This document shows, in pieces, positions 27,062 to 35,891 of a stretch of 49,885 bases of DNA. How positions within the stretch are numbered: the stretch's first letter is position 1; each line of letters opens with the position of its first letter. Both the position numbers and the translations under genes were made by a program. The stretch lies in contig NZ_JAGTAR010000040.1 in the NCBI RefSeq assembly GCF_018156225.1, positions 1 through 49,885 of the forward strand. The letters run 5' to 3'. A model generated the notes under the pieces. That model was not told the DNA's origin, searched no databases, and was given only the letters and a program-made list of their open reading frames with translations. The stretch is from Carboxylicivirga sediminis (lineage in GTDB: Bacteria; Bacteroidota; Bacteroidia; Bacteroidales; Marinilabiliaceae).

Positions 27062-28051
27062 TTAGTTATTTATAGCTGTTTTGATGCCCAAGGCTTCGAA
27101 GCTTATTTTATAGATATTGCCAAAGCCATTAAGTGGACTGTTGGCAGAAGACTTTAGTTCAGCTATGCTTTTTATTGGACTTTTCTGGTTGCCGCTTCGT
27201 TCGCTTGTAAAATAAAAATTGCGGGAGGCAGTATCCACAAATGGGCAGAAATCCAGTTTATCTGAGTTGATGGGGCTTCCCAGGTTGCGGGCTTGTGTCC
27301 AGTGGCCTAAGCTGTCCTTCTCGCTGATGTAAATGTCACCACCGCCCAATCCATCACTGCGGCCAAAGGAGCCAAACAGCAGGTAATCCTCATTGGGACT
27401 GATAAAAGCGTTAAACTCATACAGGGCCGAATTGACTTCTGCTGGCAGGGGCTTTGGAGTCTGGTAATGGCCATCAATCAGTTCCGACATAAAAATATCT
27501 TCACGCCCTATGCCATTGGGCCTTGTTGCTGTGAAATACAGGTTGCCATTGCGGCTCAGCGAGGGATAAAACTCATCGGCACGCGTGTTAATAAGCGAAT
27601 CGATCGCCACCGGTGCCGACCAGCCATTATTCAGCCTGTCACTATACCAGATGTTATAATCCTTGCGCGTGGTGTCGTTAAAGATAGGTCTGTTGGATGC
27701 AAAAAACAGGCGCTGACCATCGTGACTGTAGAAGGGTTCAATATCCATGTATTCGCCTGAAATACTCATCAGGGCAGGTTCAGACCACTGTTCGCTCTTT
27801 TTGGTGAGTATTACTAGTCCACGGCGCGTTTGCTTATAATCGCCTAAGGTGTAAATAATTTCATCACCTTGGGGTGATATGGCGATGTCGCGTTCATAAA
27901 GCGACGTGGAGATAATGCCTTCACCCAATAGGCTGAGAGTGTCGGGTGCTGAGTTAATATCGACTATAGTTTGATTGACCGTATCAGACTGTTGCTGGCA
28001 ACTTATGAGGGCCAGGCACAGAAGAAGCAGGAGTTTAATGTGTGAATGCAT
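27062..28051 (-). CDS. PD40 (WD40-like) beta-propeller lipoprotein
   Basis: 329 residues with a lipoprotein signal (LLLLCLALISC, Cys near 19). Several PD40-type blades are seen: DIAISPQGDEIIYT, IEPFYSHDGQRLFFASNRP, FYPSLSRNGNLYFTATRP and FNAFISPNEDYLLFGSFG. TolB-like propellers of this kind bind proteins or peptidoglycan-linked partners and are common in Bacteroidota envelope proteins with and without OmpA domains; none is fused here. Last gene of a five-gene operon (20 bp after the SanA-like gene). Confidence 0.85.
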   Translation of the reverse strand: MHSHIKLLLLLCLALISCQQQSDTVNQTIVDINSAPDTLSLLGEGIISTSLYERDIAISPQGDEIIYTLGDYKQTRRGLVILTKKSEQWSEPALMSISGEYMDIEPFYSHDGQRLFFASNRPIFNDTTRKDYNIWYSDRLNNGWSAPVAIDSLINTRADEFYPSLSRNGNLYFTATRPNGIGREDIFMSELIDGHYQTPKPLPAEVNSALYEFNAFISPNEDYLLFGSFGRSDGLGGGDIYISEKDSLGHWTQARNLGSPINSDKLDFCPFVDTASRNFYFTSERSGNQKSPIKSIAELKSSANSPLNGFGNIYKISFEALGIKTAINN

Positions 28052-28071
28052 GTAATATGGGTTGGTGATTA

Positions 28072-28713
28072 CTATTTTATTTCAATGGGTTCGCCCAGGA
28101 ACTTCGGCTTTTTGCCAAAGGCTAGGTCCAGCAGCAGCTTAACCCGCGCCAAACGCTCTCGCAGCTTGGTTTTAAAACCATATCGCCGGCTGACATCTTT
28201 GGCATTATATCCTACGGCAGTGATGCCATTGTGCTTGGCCAGATAAATGGCGCGTTCGTTATGAAACTGCTGCGAAATGACTGTAATACTGGTTTGCCCA
28301 AATATTTCTTTACAGCGCACCACCGAATCCAGGGTGCGGAAACCGGCGTAATCCAGAATAATTTTATCGGCCGGGATACCTTTGGTAATCAGGTCGTTTT
28401 TAATGGTGGTAGGTTCGTCGTATGTTGAACGCGAGTTGTCACCACTCACCAGAATATAATCTACCTTTTGAGCCTTGTAAAGACGCACGGCCGCCTCAAT
28501 ACGATAGGTGTAGTAAAGGTTGGTGTGGCCATTGGAAAGCACTTTGCCGGTACCCAGCAGTAGTCCCACTTTATTGTGTGGGATTTCGTTGCTTGCGTTG
28601 TACAATTTATCCTTTGCTGAATGCTCCACCAGCCAGTTGGCACCAAAGATGCTTAGGAGACTAAGGATGGCTATGATGATGGCCATTTTGATGACTGTTA
28701 ACAGGTAGGGCAT
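28072..28713 (-). CDS. SanA/YdcF/ElyC family (DUF218) membrane protein
   Basis: 213 residues from the ATG at 28713, which avoids a 16-bp overlap with the previous gene (an ATG at 28740 is the alternative). One N-terminal membrane helix is followed by the DUF218 domain: VGLLLGTGKVLSNG, then YILVSGDNSRSTYDEPTTIKNDLI, then ITVISQQFHNERAIYLAKHNG. The order fits SanA, whose loss affects vancomycin sensitivity and envelope integrity; the biochemical role is unknown. Within the operon it lies 11 bp from the gene upstream. Confidence 0.9.
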   Translation of the reverse strand: MPYLLTVIKMAIIIAILSLLSIFGANWLVEHSAKDKLYNASNEIPHNKVGLLLGTGKVLSNGHTNLYYTYRIEAAVRLYKAQKVDYILVSGDNSRSTYDEPTTIKNDLITKGIPADKIILDYAGFRTLDSVVRCKEIFGQTSITVISQQFHNERAIYLAKHNGITAVGYNAKDVSRRYGFKTKLRERLARVKLLLDLAFGKKPKFLGEPIEIK

Positions 28714-28724
28714 ATTTGTGTATT

Positions 28725-29504
28725 TTAATGATTCCACCATTGCTCATTCTCAATGGCCTGGCTCTGGCTTATTTCTTCTTCGCTGAAGGTAATGGTTTCT
28801 TTAGGATATGCGGATATGTTGCTATTGAAAGATTTGGGTACAACAATGAAGGTGTTGAGGTGAGTCAGTACATATGAGTGCCATCCTTGGTTGATATACT
28901 TGTTATTGAAGAGGTAGAACTCGTTTTCCAGATGCCTGAATAAGTCATTACGAGGGCAGGGGGGGATTTGCAGTCCCCAGCTGCAATATTTAGGTGCTGT
29001 CTTTCCGTATTCCTGCCAGGTGCCCTTAAACACATTTACCCCTTCGTCGCTATACCAGCCAGGAAACTGTTGAAAACCCTCATCGGTTTTGTCAAACATG
29101 CTTTGCAGCGTACCTGTAAATCGTCCCACGTGGTTTTGGGTGGAATCTTCGTTGAGTTCATAAGTGGCCGTTATGATGCCATACGAGTTGTAGGGCTCGT
29201 CGCACGCTGCTTTAACAATCTTAATTTTCGAAAGCTGCAGGTAACCTTTAAAATCACAAATATTTGAGTGTACTTTTGATTTTCCAATGGCCTGATAGGT
29301 GGAGTCATTAAGCTGTGTGATAGCCGTGAAACGCACTTGTATCCGCTGGTTGTTGTCACCTATTGTACCCTGAAAGGTTTTATGGAGCCAGATTTCTGAG
29401 AAATCATGCCTGAGGTACTCTATTGTTTTATCTTCATAACAGTCTTGTGCCTTCAAAGTAGGCCACGCTACCATTAGGATTATCAGTGAAAAGAGCTTTT
29501 TCAT
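28725..29504 (-). CDS. Secreted hypothetical protein
   Basis: 259 residues with a cleavable signal (LFSLIILMVAWPTLKAQ). The mature protein is beta-rich and Cys-poor apart from three or four cysteines (NICDFKGYL, SWGLQIPPCPRN), with aromatic clusters (FQQFPGWYSDEGVNVFKGTWQEYG) that suggest a lipocalin- or sugar-binding-like sheet, but I do not recognise a family. In the operon it lies 6 bp after the deiodinase-like gene and 11 bp before the SanA-like gene, so its partners are envelope proteins. Confidence 0.65.
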   Translation of the reverse strand: MKKLFSLIILMVAWPTLKAQDCYEDKTIEYLRHDFSEIWLHKTFQGTIGDNNQRIQVRFTAITQLNDSTYQAIGKSKVHSNICDFKGYLQLSKIKIVKAACDEPYNSYGIITATYELNEDSTQNHVGRFTGTLQSMFDKTDEGFQQFPGWYSDEGVNVFKGTWQEYGKTAPKYCSWGLQIPPCPRNDLFRHLENEFYLFNNKYINQGWHSYVLTHLNTFIVVPKSFNSNISAYPKETITFSEEEISQSQAIENEQWWNH

Positions 29505-29510
29505 GGTGCT

Positions 29511-30191
29511 TTAAATAGTGTGACTGGTTAGTTGTTGAAGAGTTGCTTCCCACTGGTCAACCTCATGGTCGTCGAAGGGGCCTTGTGAGGACCGGAATCG
29601 GATGATGCCATCGCTGTCAATCACATATAGCCGCTCCGGCGAGCCGGCATAGAGTTCATCCACGGTATTGTGCATATCATCCAAAGCCACTGGCATGTGT
29701 ATGTTTTGTGCTTTAATCCAGTCTCTTGCTACAGCAGCACGCCCGGCAAGTGTGGTTGGTTGGTCATACACCACATCATCCTGCAGATTAATGGGTATGA
29801 ACCAGCTATTGACCGGATGCATTTCGTATACGTAAATGTGCAGAAAGGCCGCCTTGTTATGGTAAGCTTCATAGATGGCGTTTATCCGGCTGTTGTGTCT
29901 GCGAAACACGGGGCAGGTGTAGCTGCCCAAAACCAGTGCCAGGGGACGACCTTTATAGTCGGCCAGTGACACGGTTGACCCGCTTATCTCACCTTCCGTA
30001 TTCATCATTGTCACAGAAAAGGCCGGAGCTTGCGAATTCAGTGTCGCCTTCATGCCGACTTCCCGCTGGTTGAGTCCGTTTTTTATTTGATGCCACTCCT
30101 CTTCGGTAAAACCAATGGCTTCTTCAAAAGCTGCCATGTCTTTCGATAATAACTCTCTTCTCAGTTCCTTTGTTAAATCGTCTTTTTTCAT
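29511..30191 (-). CDS. Iodothyronine deiodinase-like redoxin, Cys form
   Basis: 226 residues, no signal peptide. The thioredoxin-fold core contains LVLGSYTCPVFRRHNSRINAIY, where vertebrate deiodinases have selenocysteine; here it is Cys93. The downstream strand IYVYEMHPVNSW also matches the deiodinase family, in which H and W positions shape the active site. A helical N-terminal region (1-50) precedes it. The bacterial relatives probably act as peroxiredoxin-like thiol enzymes; iodide work is unproven. The ATG overlaps the stop of the esterase gene by 4 bp (ATGA), so the two are translationally coupled. Confidence 0.82.
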   Translation of the reverse strand: MKKDDLTKELRRELLSKDMAAFEEAIGFTEEEWHQIKNGLNQREVGMKATLNSQAPAFSVTMMNTEGEISGSTVSLADYKGRPLALVLGSYTCPVFRRHNSRINAIYEAYHNKAAFLHIYVYEMHPVNSWFIPINLQDDVVYDQPTTLAGRAAVARDWIKAQNIHMPVALDDMHNTVDELYAGSPERLYVIDSDGIIRFRSSQGPFDDHEVDQWEATLQQLTSHTI

Positions 30192-31597
30192 TGCGCCTTG
30201 TTATTGCCCGCCACGAAGTGAAGGATGTTAGCAGCCTGTTTCTTCCAGGCTGTTTCATTGTGTTGCTCGTGCTCGGCTTCTTTATATTGCAATTGCCAAC
30301 CGTTATCAATCAGTAGTTGCTTCATGGCTCTCACATTGCTAACAGTTTCTTCGCCTTCAGCTCCACCAATATATAACCAAATTCTTTGGTGAGAGGAAGG
30401 TTCAATGGTATTCACCCAATCAAACATCATTTTGTTATCCCACCAGAGTGAAGGAGAAAGAATCAGCAAGTTTTGAAATGTTTCGGGATGGCGTAATCCG
30501 GCGTAAAGACTGATGAGACCACCTAGTGAGGAGCCACCCAATGAGGTGTGTTCAGCAGATGGATTGGTGCGATAAGTACTGTCGATATATGGTTTTAGTT
30601 GATTCAGAATAAAGTTTTCGTATAACGGTCCTTTTCCACCCATTGGAGGCTTGCTGGCATGAATAGTGGAGCCTTGTTTATCTTGTTGAAACGTAAAGTG
30701 AATACCGGCTCGCGGCAGGTAATACGATGTGTCAGACCGGGCTTCCAGTCGCTGCCATTCATCACTTCCCGGAATGATAACCAGTAAGGTGTCTGATTGT
30801 GTTTTTACTTGAAGTGCCTCGCCGGTATCAGTCTGGTAATGGCCAGCTACTTCATTCTTATTGTCAACTTTTATGAAGTTATATGACCAGTGCTGACGGG
30901 TTGGCGTGTATTCATCCATGCGATTGGAGGTGTTACCAATACCCACGATGATTAATGGAGCTATCTTGCCAGAAGTTATCAGATCCTCAGCTACTTCATC
31001 TAATCCCCATTCCTGACCAGTGCTGGCGGCATCAAACAGGTTCTGGCCATCGTGCATATACAATACATCGTAATGTTGGTTTGAGCTTTGATAGCCAGGC
31101 GGCAGGTATATAAAAATATCCCGCCTGGCTAGTTCTCCACTATCAAATTGACGCAATATGTCTACATTGCCTGTGATGCTCGAAGAAGGTTGAGGAGCCT
31201 GAGTATCCCATGATAGTTTAACAGTTTGTTGTTGGCCTTTATATAACACTAAACGATGATTGTGGCCGGTTTGCCATCCTTCTTCAGGGTGTCCTGCTCC
31301 TTCAGTTTTTATTTTGTAACTGAGTTCAAGGCTATCGCCCGCTATTGAGAAAGGTATTTTAAGTGAATAGATACCATCTGCATTAGTGGCATTAGCCAGA
31401 TAGGTCTCTGACCAGCTAAGGGGTTGCTGGTCACCTCGTAATCCAACCTGGTCATTATCTGTACTAAACCATCCTTCAGCAATGGCCGGTCGCATATCCA
31501 GTTCAAAGGTGATAACTGTGGACTGACGCTTGCATGATAAGGCTACCATAAGCAGCACTAGTATTAAAATGGGATACTGTTTTAGTCTGATTGTCAT
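30188..31597 (-). CDS. Lipoprotein esterase (Esterase D/enterochelin-like) with nested beta domain
   Basis: 469 residues. Lipobox LLMVALSC near residue 22. Residues 25-135 look like a starch-binding/CBM-type sandwich (VITFELDM start, GHNHRLVLY). The alpha/beta-hydrolase part is PF00756-like: YDVLYMHDGQNLFD, the nucleophile elbow GGSSLGG (Ser357), an acid in WLYIGGAEGEE, and a C-terminal histidine (EHEQHNETAW). Unusually, about residues 240-315 form an extra beta-domain between the DEYTP strand and FILNQLKPYI; its VAGHYQTDTGEALQV and LLVIIPG segments resemble the DUF3471 fold of other serine hydrolases. Secreted esterase of unknown substrate, first of five genes. Confidence 0.85.
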   Translation of the reverse strand: MTIRLKQYPILILVLLMVALSCKRQSTVITFELDMRPAIAEGWFSTDNDQVGLRGDQQPLSWSETYLANATNADGIYSLKIPFSIAGDSLELSYKIKTEGAGHPEEGWQTGHNHRLVLYKGQQQTVKLSWDTQAPQPSSSITGNVDILRQFDSGELARRDIFIYLPPGYQSSNQHYDVLYMHDGQNLFDAASTGQEWGLDEVAEDLITSGKIAPLIIVGIGNTSNRMDEYTPTRQHWSYNFIKVDNKNEVAGHYQTDTGEALQVKTQSDTLLVIIPGSDEWQRLEARSDTSYYLPRAGIHFTFQQDKQGSTIHASKPPMGGKGPLYENFILNQLKPYIDSTYRTNPSAEHTSLGGSSLGGLISLYAGLRHPETFQNLLILSPSLWWDNKMMFDWVNTIEPSSHQRIWLYIGGAEGEETVSNVRAMKQLLIDNGWQLQYKEAEHEQHNETAWKKQAANILHFVAGNNKAQ

Positions 31598-31691
31598 TAT
31601 TCAGTTTTATACTATAACCATCCTGACTGAAAAATAGTTGTGCTGTAAAGCCAGGACAGTCATGAATGTTATTTTTCATTTATTCTTGATT

Positions 31692-32912
31692 CTACTTAAT
31701 GTTAAGTGGTATCTGGATGTTAAATGAGGCGCCGTCCTGGCGTGGGTTGATGTTAACCAGTGAGCAGGCTGCATATAATACCATTGGATTGCCGGCTTCA
31801 TCCAGCAGTAGCTGGGGGCGCTCCAGTCGGTTTACTTTCACCATTTCGCCACTCTTTAGCTGCAATTCCTTTTTCATAAAGAAAGGATTGGCTGGTTGGG
31901 GCCAGTTAATGCCATCCTTCGATTCAAGCATGGCCAGCCCGGGCTCTACACCAGTTATTTGCCCTGAAAAGTCTTTGATAACAGCATAGAAACGTTCGCT
32001 TCTCTGGTGGTACCAAACAAACGGATCTTCGGCTGAGGCAATTTTACCATCGTCCATCATAACTTCAAAAATCACATTGTCGCTGGGTTGAAATGGTCCC
32101 AGGGGACTATCTGCAATAGCTACTCCGTGAACTCCTTTCCAGTGGGGATCAAAGATATTGCCTTTAAAATACAAAAGGTATTTACCGTCGGAGGGACGTT
32201 GCACCACCGATGGGTTCACCACAATAATATTATCAGGTTTAGCCACTGTACCTTCTGGCGATGGATTTACCACATTATCGGCTTTAACGCGGGTGCGAGG
32301 ACTGAGTATCGGGGTGTTTGGGCGTTTGAAATTACTGGCTAACAGGTCTTCGAAACAATCAAACTCAATTACACCAATGCATTGCATCTGTTGAACACGG
32401 TTACGCTGATTGAGGTTTTCCCCTTTCGAGCCCTCGGGCTGTACCCCCGGCTCCTTTGAACCAACATAATACAGGTAGTACTTACCGTTAAACTTTTTGA
32501 GGTGAGGATTGGTCACCATTTGTGCATCCCAGGCATCGGTGTCGCCTCCAAACCGTCTGCCTTGCAGGATGATCTTTTGAAACTCAAAGCCTTTATCTGG
32601 ATAGTCCGAAACTGCATAGCCCAGCTTTGAGTGCAATACCCATGAGTCAGTAAACTGTGGGATGGAGTCACCACATTCCCAGGTGTTATAAATCATATGG
32701 TATCGGCCATCATCACCTTTAAGTACACTGCCTCCCCATATGAAACGGTTGGGATCGTTTAATGCAGATGGCCCCTTAAGGATATCGCCATCAATAAATG
32801 CATCAACAGGCAAAGGGTGTATTTGGATGCTTTGTTGTTCGGGTGTACTACAGCTCCAACATATGCAGGATACTATAGTCATTATAGTTAACGTACTGAT
32901 TTGTTTTAACAT
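31692..32912 (-). CDS. Five-bladed propeller glycoside hydrolase-like lipoprotein
   Basis: 406 residues with a lipoprotein signal (IVSCICWSC). The fold is that of the GH43/GH32/GH130-like propellers: FIWGGSVLKGDDGRYHMIYNTWECG for the first blade, DAWDAQMVTNPHLKKFNGKYYLYYVG for the second, VVNPSVVQRPSDGKYLLYFKG for the third and SAEDPFVWYHQRSERFYAVIKDF for the fourth, where SAEDPFVW carries a conserved acidic pair. Exact GH family cannot be named. Substrate unknown, probably an algal or mucin-type glycan. It is divergent from the TonB receptor/phytase and 94 bp upstream of the esterase operon. Confidence 0.8.
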   Translation of the reverse strand: MLKQISTLTIMTIVSCICWSCSTPEQQSIQIHPLPVDAFIDGDILKGPSALNDPNRFIWGGSVLKGDDGRYHMIYNTWECGDSIPQFTDSWVLHSKLGYAVSDYPDKGFEFQKIILQGRRFGGDTDAWDAQMVTNPHLKKFNGKYYLYYVGSKEPGVQPEGSKGENLNQRNRVQQMQCIGVIEFDCFEDLLASNFKRPNTPILSPRTRVKADNVVNPSPEGTVAKPDNIIVVNPSVVQRPSDGKYLLYFKGNIFDPHWKGVHGVAIADSPLGPFQPSDNVIFEVMMDDGKIASAEDPFVWYHQRSERFYAVIKDFSGQITGVEPGLAMLESKDGINWPQPANPFFMKKELQLKSGEMVKVNRLERPQLLLDEAGNPMVLYAACSLVNINPRQDGASFNIQIPLNIK

Positions 32913-32972
32913 GTAGCTTTGTGGTTAAGTATTTCTTCACCTTCCTTTCTACCAAAATACGACCAAATTTTC

Positions 32973-32987
32973 TGATAGATTCTATCA
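32973..32987. promoter_or_regulatory. 15-bp palindrome upstream of the glycosidase-like gene
   Basis: TGATAGA-T-TCTATCA, a perfect 7+7 repeat, lies 60 bp upstream of the glycosidase-like ATG in the divergent region. Operator-like; the binding factor is unknown. Confidence 0.4.
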
Positions 32988-33027
32988 TCAGATGATTTAA
33001 CTGGTAGAGGGGTGATTTTCTCAACTC

Positions 33028-33064
33028 ATAGTTAACGTTATCTTAATATGATAACATTAACTAT
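33028..33064. promoter_or_regulatory. 37-bp dyad upstream of the TonB receptor/phytase operon
   Basis: Arms ATAGTTAACGTTATC (33028-33042) and GATAACATTAACTAT (33050-33064) are inverted with 14 of 15 matches and a 7-bp spacer. It sits about 57 bp before the predicted -7 box of the TonB receptor gene, a good position for an activator or repressor, for example a phosphate-starvation regulator (inference only). Confidence 0.6.
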
Positions 33065-33120
33065 TGATTTTGGTTATGTAAACTTCACTTGGTGTTAAAG
33101 TCTTCCCCCTGGCGCCACTC

Positions 33121-33128
33121 TATATTTG
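33121..33128 (+). promoter_or_regulatory. -7 element (TATATTTG) of the TonB receptor operon
   Basis: TATATTTG fits the Bacteroidota TAnnTTTG element exactly, 28 bp before the ATG. A good -33 TTTG is missing, so the promoter may need activation, perhaps through the dyad at 33028-33064. Confidence 0.5.
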
Positions 33129-33156
33129 CCATCAAATTTTTTAACCTACAACAATA

Positions 33157-35889
33157 ATGAGAACAATCAAATGGTTCGCCATACTGGCGATATCGCTAAT
33201 CAATCTTTCGGCCTTAGCACAAAGCGGTTATGTTCATGGCCGCATCACCGATTCAAAAAACTACCCCTTACCGGGTGCTGCCGTCTATTTGCATAACCAT
33301 GCGGAAATAGGTACTATAACTGATATTAATGGGTTTTATCGTATCAAGAACCTCAAGGATGGTGATTACACGATTAAAGTCAATTACATTGGTTTTAAAG
33401 AAGCTGTTGCTGCCATAACCATTGCCAATGGAGAGGGGGCCGAAGCCAATTTTATATTGAATGAAGGTATTGAACTACAAGAAATCAAAATTAACGGGCA
33501 GCTGCAAGGACAAACCAAAGCCCTGAATCAGCAAAAGAACAGTATTAAGATTACAAATGTTATTGCATCTGATCAGGTTGAACGGTTTCCCGATTCAAAC
33601 ATAGGAGATGCATTGAAGCGAATACCTGGTATTAATGTGCAGTACGATCAGGGTGAAGCCCGCTTTGGAAATATACGTGGTACAGCACCCGACTTAAATT
33701 CGGTAACTATTAATGGCGAACGAATTCCATCCGCTGAAGCTGAAACACGCTCGGTTCAGCTTGACCTGATTCCTGCCGATATGGTGCAGTCGATTGAAGT
33801 AAGTAAAGTTGTTACAGCGGATATGGAAGGCGATGCCATTGGCGGTTCGGTTAACTTGGTGACCCGTTCAAAGCCCGTCGACAGACGAATTTCCGGAACA
33901 GTTGGTAGTGGCTATAACTTTTTGTCCCAGAAACCCATGGCAGTAGGATCTATTGTGTATGGCGATCGTTTTATTAACAATAAGCTGGGTATGGTTCTTT
34001 CAGGCTCTTATTTTAACCATCAGCTGGGCTCCGACAATATTGAGGCTGAGTGGGAAGATGATGGCAATATGAAAGATTTTCAGATACGCACATACGAGGT
34101 GCAAAGGGAGCGCCAGAGTTACTCTGCTTCGTTTGATTTTAACATTAACGATAAGCATTCGCTAGACCTGAAAGGTATATACAACCGTCGTAAAGACTGG
34201 GAAAACCGTTATCGACTGCGTTATAAGGATATTGAACAGGATGATAATGGTAATTGGGTAAGTGAAATTCGACGTCAGACGAAGGCGGGTACTTCAGATA
34301 ATAAATATGCCCGCCTTGAAGATCAAACGACAATGAACTTTTCATTGGGTGGCGAACACCATTTTGGTATACTAACGGCCGATTGGAAAGCGGCATACTC
34401 CAAAGCCAAGGAGGAGCGGCCCAATGAGCGCTATTTGAGCATGCGTTACAAAGATGCAAGCATTGAACAGGAGCTGGGCGATACTAAAAAGCCTAATGTA
34501 ATGGTGAATACACCTGAAGCCAAAGATTTGAATAGTAACTGGGGATTTAAAGAACTGACGGAGGAGTTTCAGTTCACCGATGATATTGATAAAACATTCA
34601 GTACAAATTTTGAACTACCAACAACCGGTAGCTCCAACCTGAAATTTGGTTTTAAGTATAAGAGTAAGGAGAAGAAGCGCGACAATAAATTTTACGAGTA
34701 CGAGCCTGTTGATGAAGATGCGTTTATTGCCCAGGCTACCAGCGGAGCCAATATAGCTGATGAAACCAGAGATAATTTCAGAGCAGGTGATTATACCGCT
34801 GGCAGCTTTGTTACCAAAGAATTTGTGGGAGGTCTGACTCTGGATGGGGCCGATTTTGAAGGTGAAGAAAACAAGGAAGAAACTGCCGGTAATTTCAATG
34901 CCAAAGAAGACGTATATGCAGGATACTTCCGCTGGGATCAAACCATTACTTCGCAATTAACGGCTGTTGCCGGTATCCGATATGAGTATACCAATGTTGA
35001 ATATGCTGGCTTTATATTTGATCCGGACGGAATTGGTGAAGGCATTCCTACTGGCACTCAAACCAGTGATTATGCCAATCTGCTGCCCAGTGTATTATTG
35101 AAATACGACATTTCTGAGCTAACCAAGCTTAAGGCTGCCTGGACCAATACACTGGCTCGTCCGCGTTATTTCGACCTGGTACCCTATGAAATCTACAACC
35201 GCGAAGACGAAGAGCTGGCTGTTGGTAATTCGAAGCTTAATGCCACCAGTTCAATGAATTTCGACCTGATGCTGGAGCATTATTTCCAATCAATCGGAGT
35301 TGTTTCGGCAGGTTTGTATTACAAAGGAATTTCTGATTACATTGCTAATCAAAGAACCAATGAGATGATTGACGGCAGTGAATGGCGGGTTTACCAGCCT
35401 ATTAATGCCGGGGATGCCGATTTATTTGGCTTCGAAGCTGCTTTTCAGCGCCAGTTTAATTTCTTGCCTGGTTTCTTGAAGAATATAGGATTATATGCCA
35501 ATTATAGCTACAATTATAGCAAGGTGAATAATGTTAAGCTTGAAGACCGTGAAAACGAGGAACTAGAATTACCCGGTACACCAGAGCACACCTTAAATGC
35601 CTCCCTATTCTACGAAAGCAAGAAGTTGACATTGAGGGCATCGTTGAACTATGCCAGTGATTTTCTGGATGAATACGGGAGTGAGGCCTTTGAGGATCGT
35701 TATTACGACAAAGCAACACATGTTGACCTGAGTGGCTCATACGACTTGAGTAAAAACCTGAAAATATTTGCAGAGGTCAATAACTTATTGGATCAACCGT
35801 TACGTTACTATCAGGGCGATGAGCAATACACCATGCAAGCTGAATATTATGGTGTGCGTATGCAGGGAGGTATTCGTTTTAACTTTTAA
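33157..35889 (+). CDS. TonB-dependent receptor, phytase-linked
   Basis: 910 residues. Signal peptide (AILAISLINLSALAQ), a carboxypeptidase-regulatory-like domain at about 22-95 (GYVHGRITDSKNYPLPGAAVYL), plug at about 120-235 (NIGDALKRIPGINVQYDQGEA; VTADMEGDAIGGSVNLVTR) and a 22-strand barrel ending in GGIRFNF with the usual terminal phenylalanine. No SusD partner follows; instead a phytase begins 2 bp after the stop, a pair known from several Bacteroidota and sphingomonads. The receptor should import inositol phosphates or their products, or pass on released phosphate, using TonB energy. Confidence 0.95.
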   Translation: MRTIKWFAILAISLINLSALAQSGYVHGRITDSKNYPLPGAAVYLHNHAEIGTITDINGFYRIKNLKDGDYTIKVNYIGFKEAVAAITIANGEGAEANFILNEGIELQEIKINGQLQGQTKALNQQKNSIKITNVIASDQVERFPDSNIGDALKRIPGINVQYDQGEARFGNIRGTAPDLNSVTINGERIPSAEAETRSVQLDLIPADMVQSIEVSKVVTADMEGDAIGGSVNLVTRSKPVDRRISGTVGSGYNFLSQKPMAVGSIVYGDRFINNKLGMVLSGSYFNHQLGSDNIEAEWEDDGNMKDFQIRTYEVQRERQSYSASFDFNINDKHSLDLKGIYNRRKDWENRYRLRYKDIEQDDNGNWVSEIRRQTKAGTSDNKYARLEDQTTMNFSLGGEHHFGILTADWKAAYSKAKEERPNERYLSMRYKDASIEQELGDTKKPNVMVNTPEAKDLNSNWGFKELTEEFQFTDDIDKTFSTNFELPTTGSSNLKFGFKYKSKEKKRDNKFYEYEPVDEDAFIAQATSGANIADETRDNFRAGDYTAGSFVTKEFVGGLTLDGADFEGEENKEETAGNFNAKEDVYAGYFRWDQTITSQLTAVAGIRYEYTNVEYAGFIFDPDGIGEGIPTGTQTSDYANLLPSVLLKYDISELTKLKAAWTNTLARPRYFDLVPYEIYNREDEELAVGNSKLNATSSMNFDLMLEHYFQSIGVVSAGLYYKGISDYIANQRTNEMIDGSEWRVYQPINAGDADLFGFEAAFQRQFNFLPGFLKNIGLYANYSYNYSKVNNVKLEDRENEELELPGTPEHTLNASLFYESKKLTLRASLNYASDFLDEYGSEAFEDRYYDKATHVDLSGSYDLSKNLKIFAEVNNLLDQPLRYYQGDEQYTMQAEYYGVRMQGGIRFNF

Positions 35890-35891
35890 TT

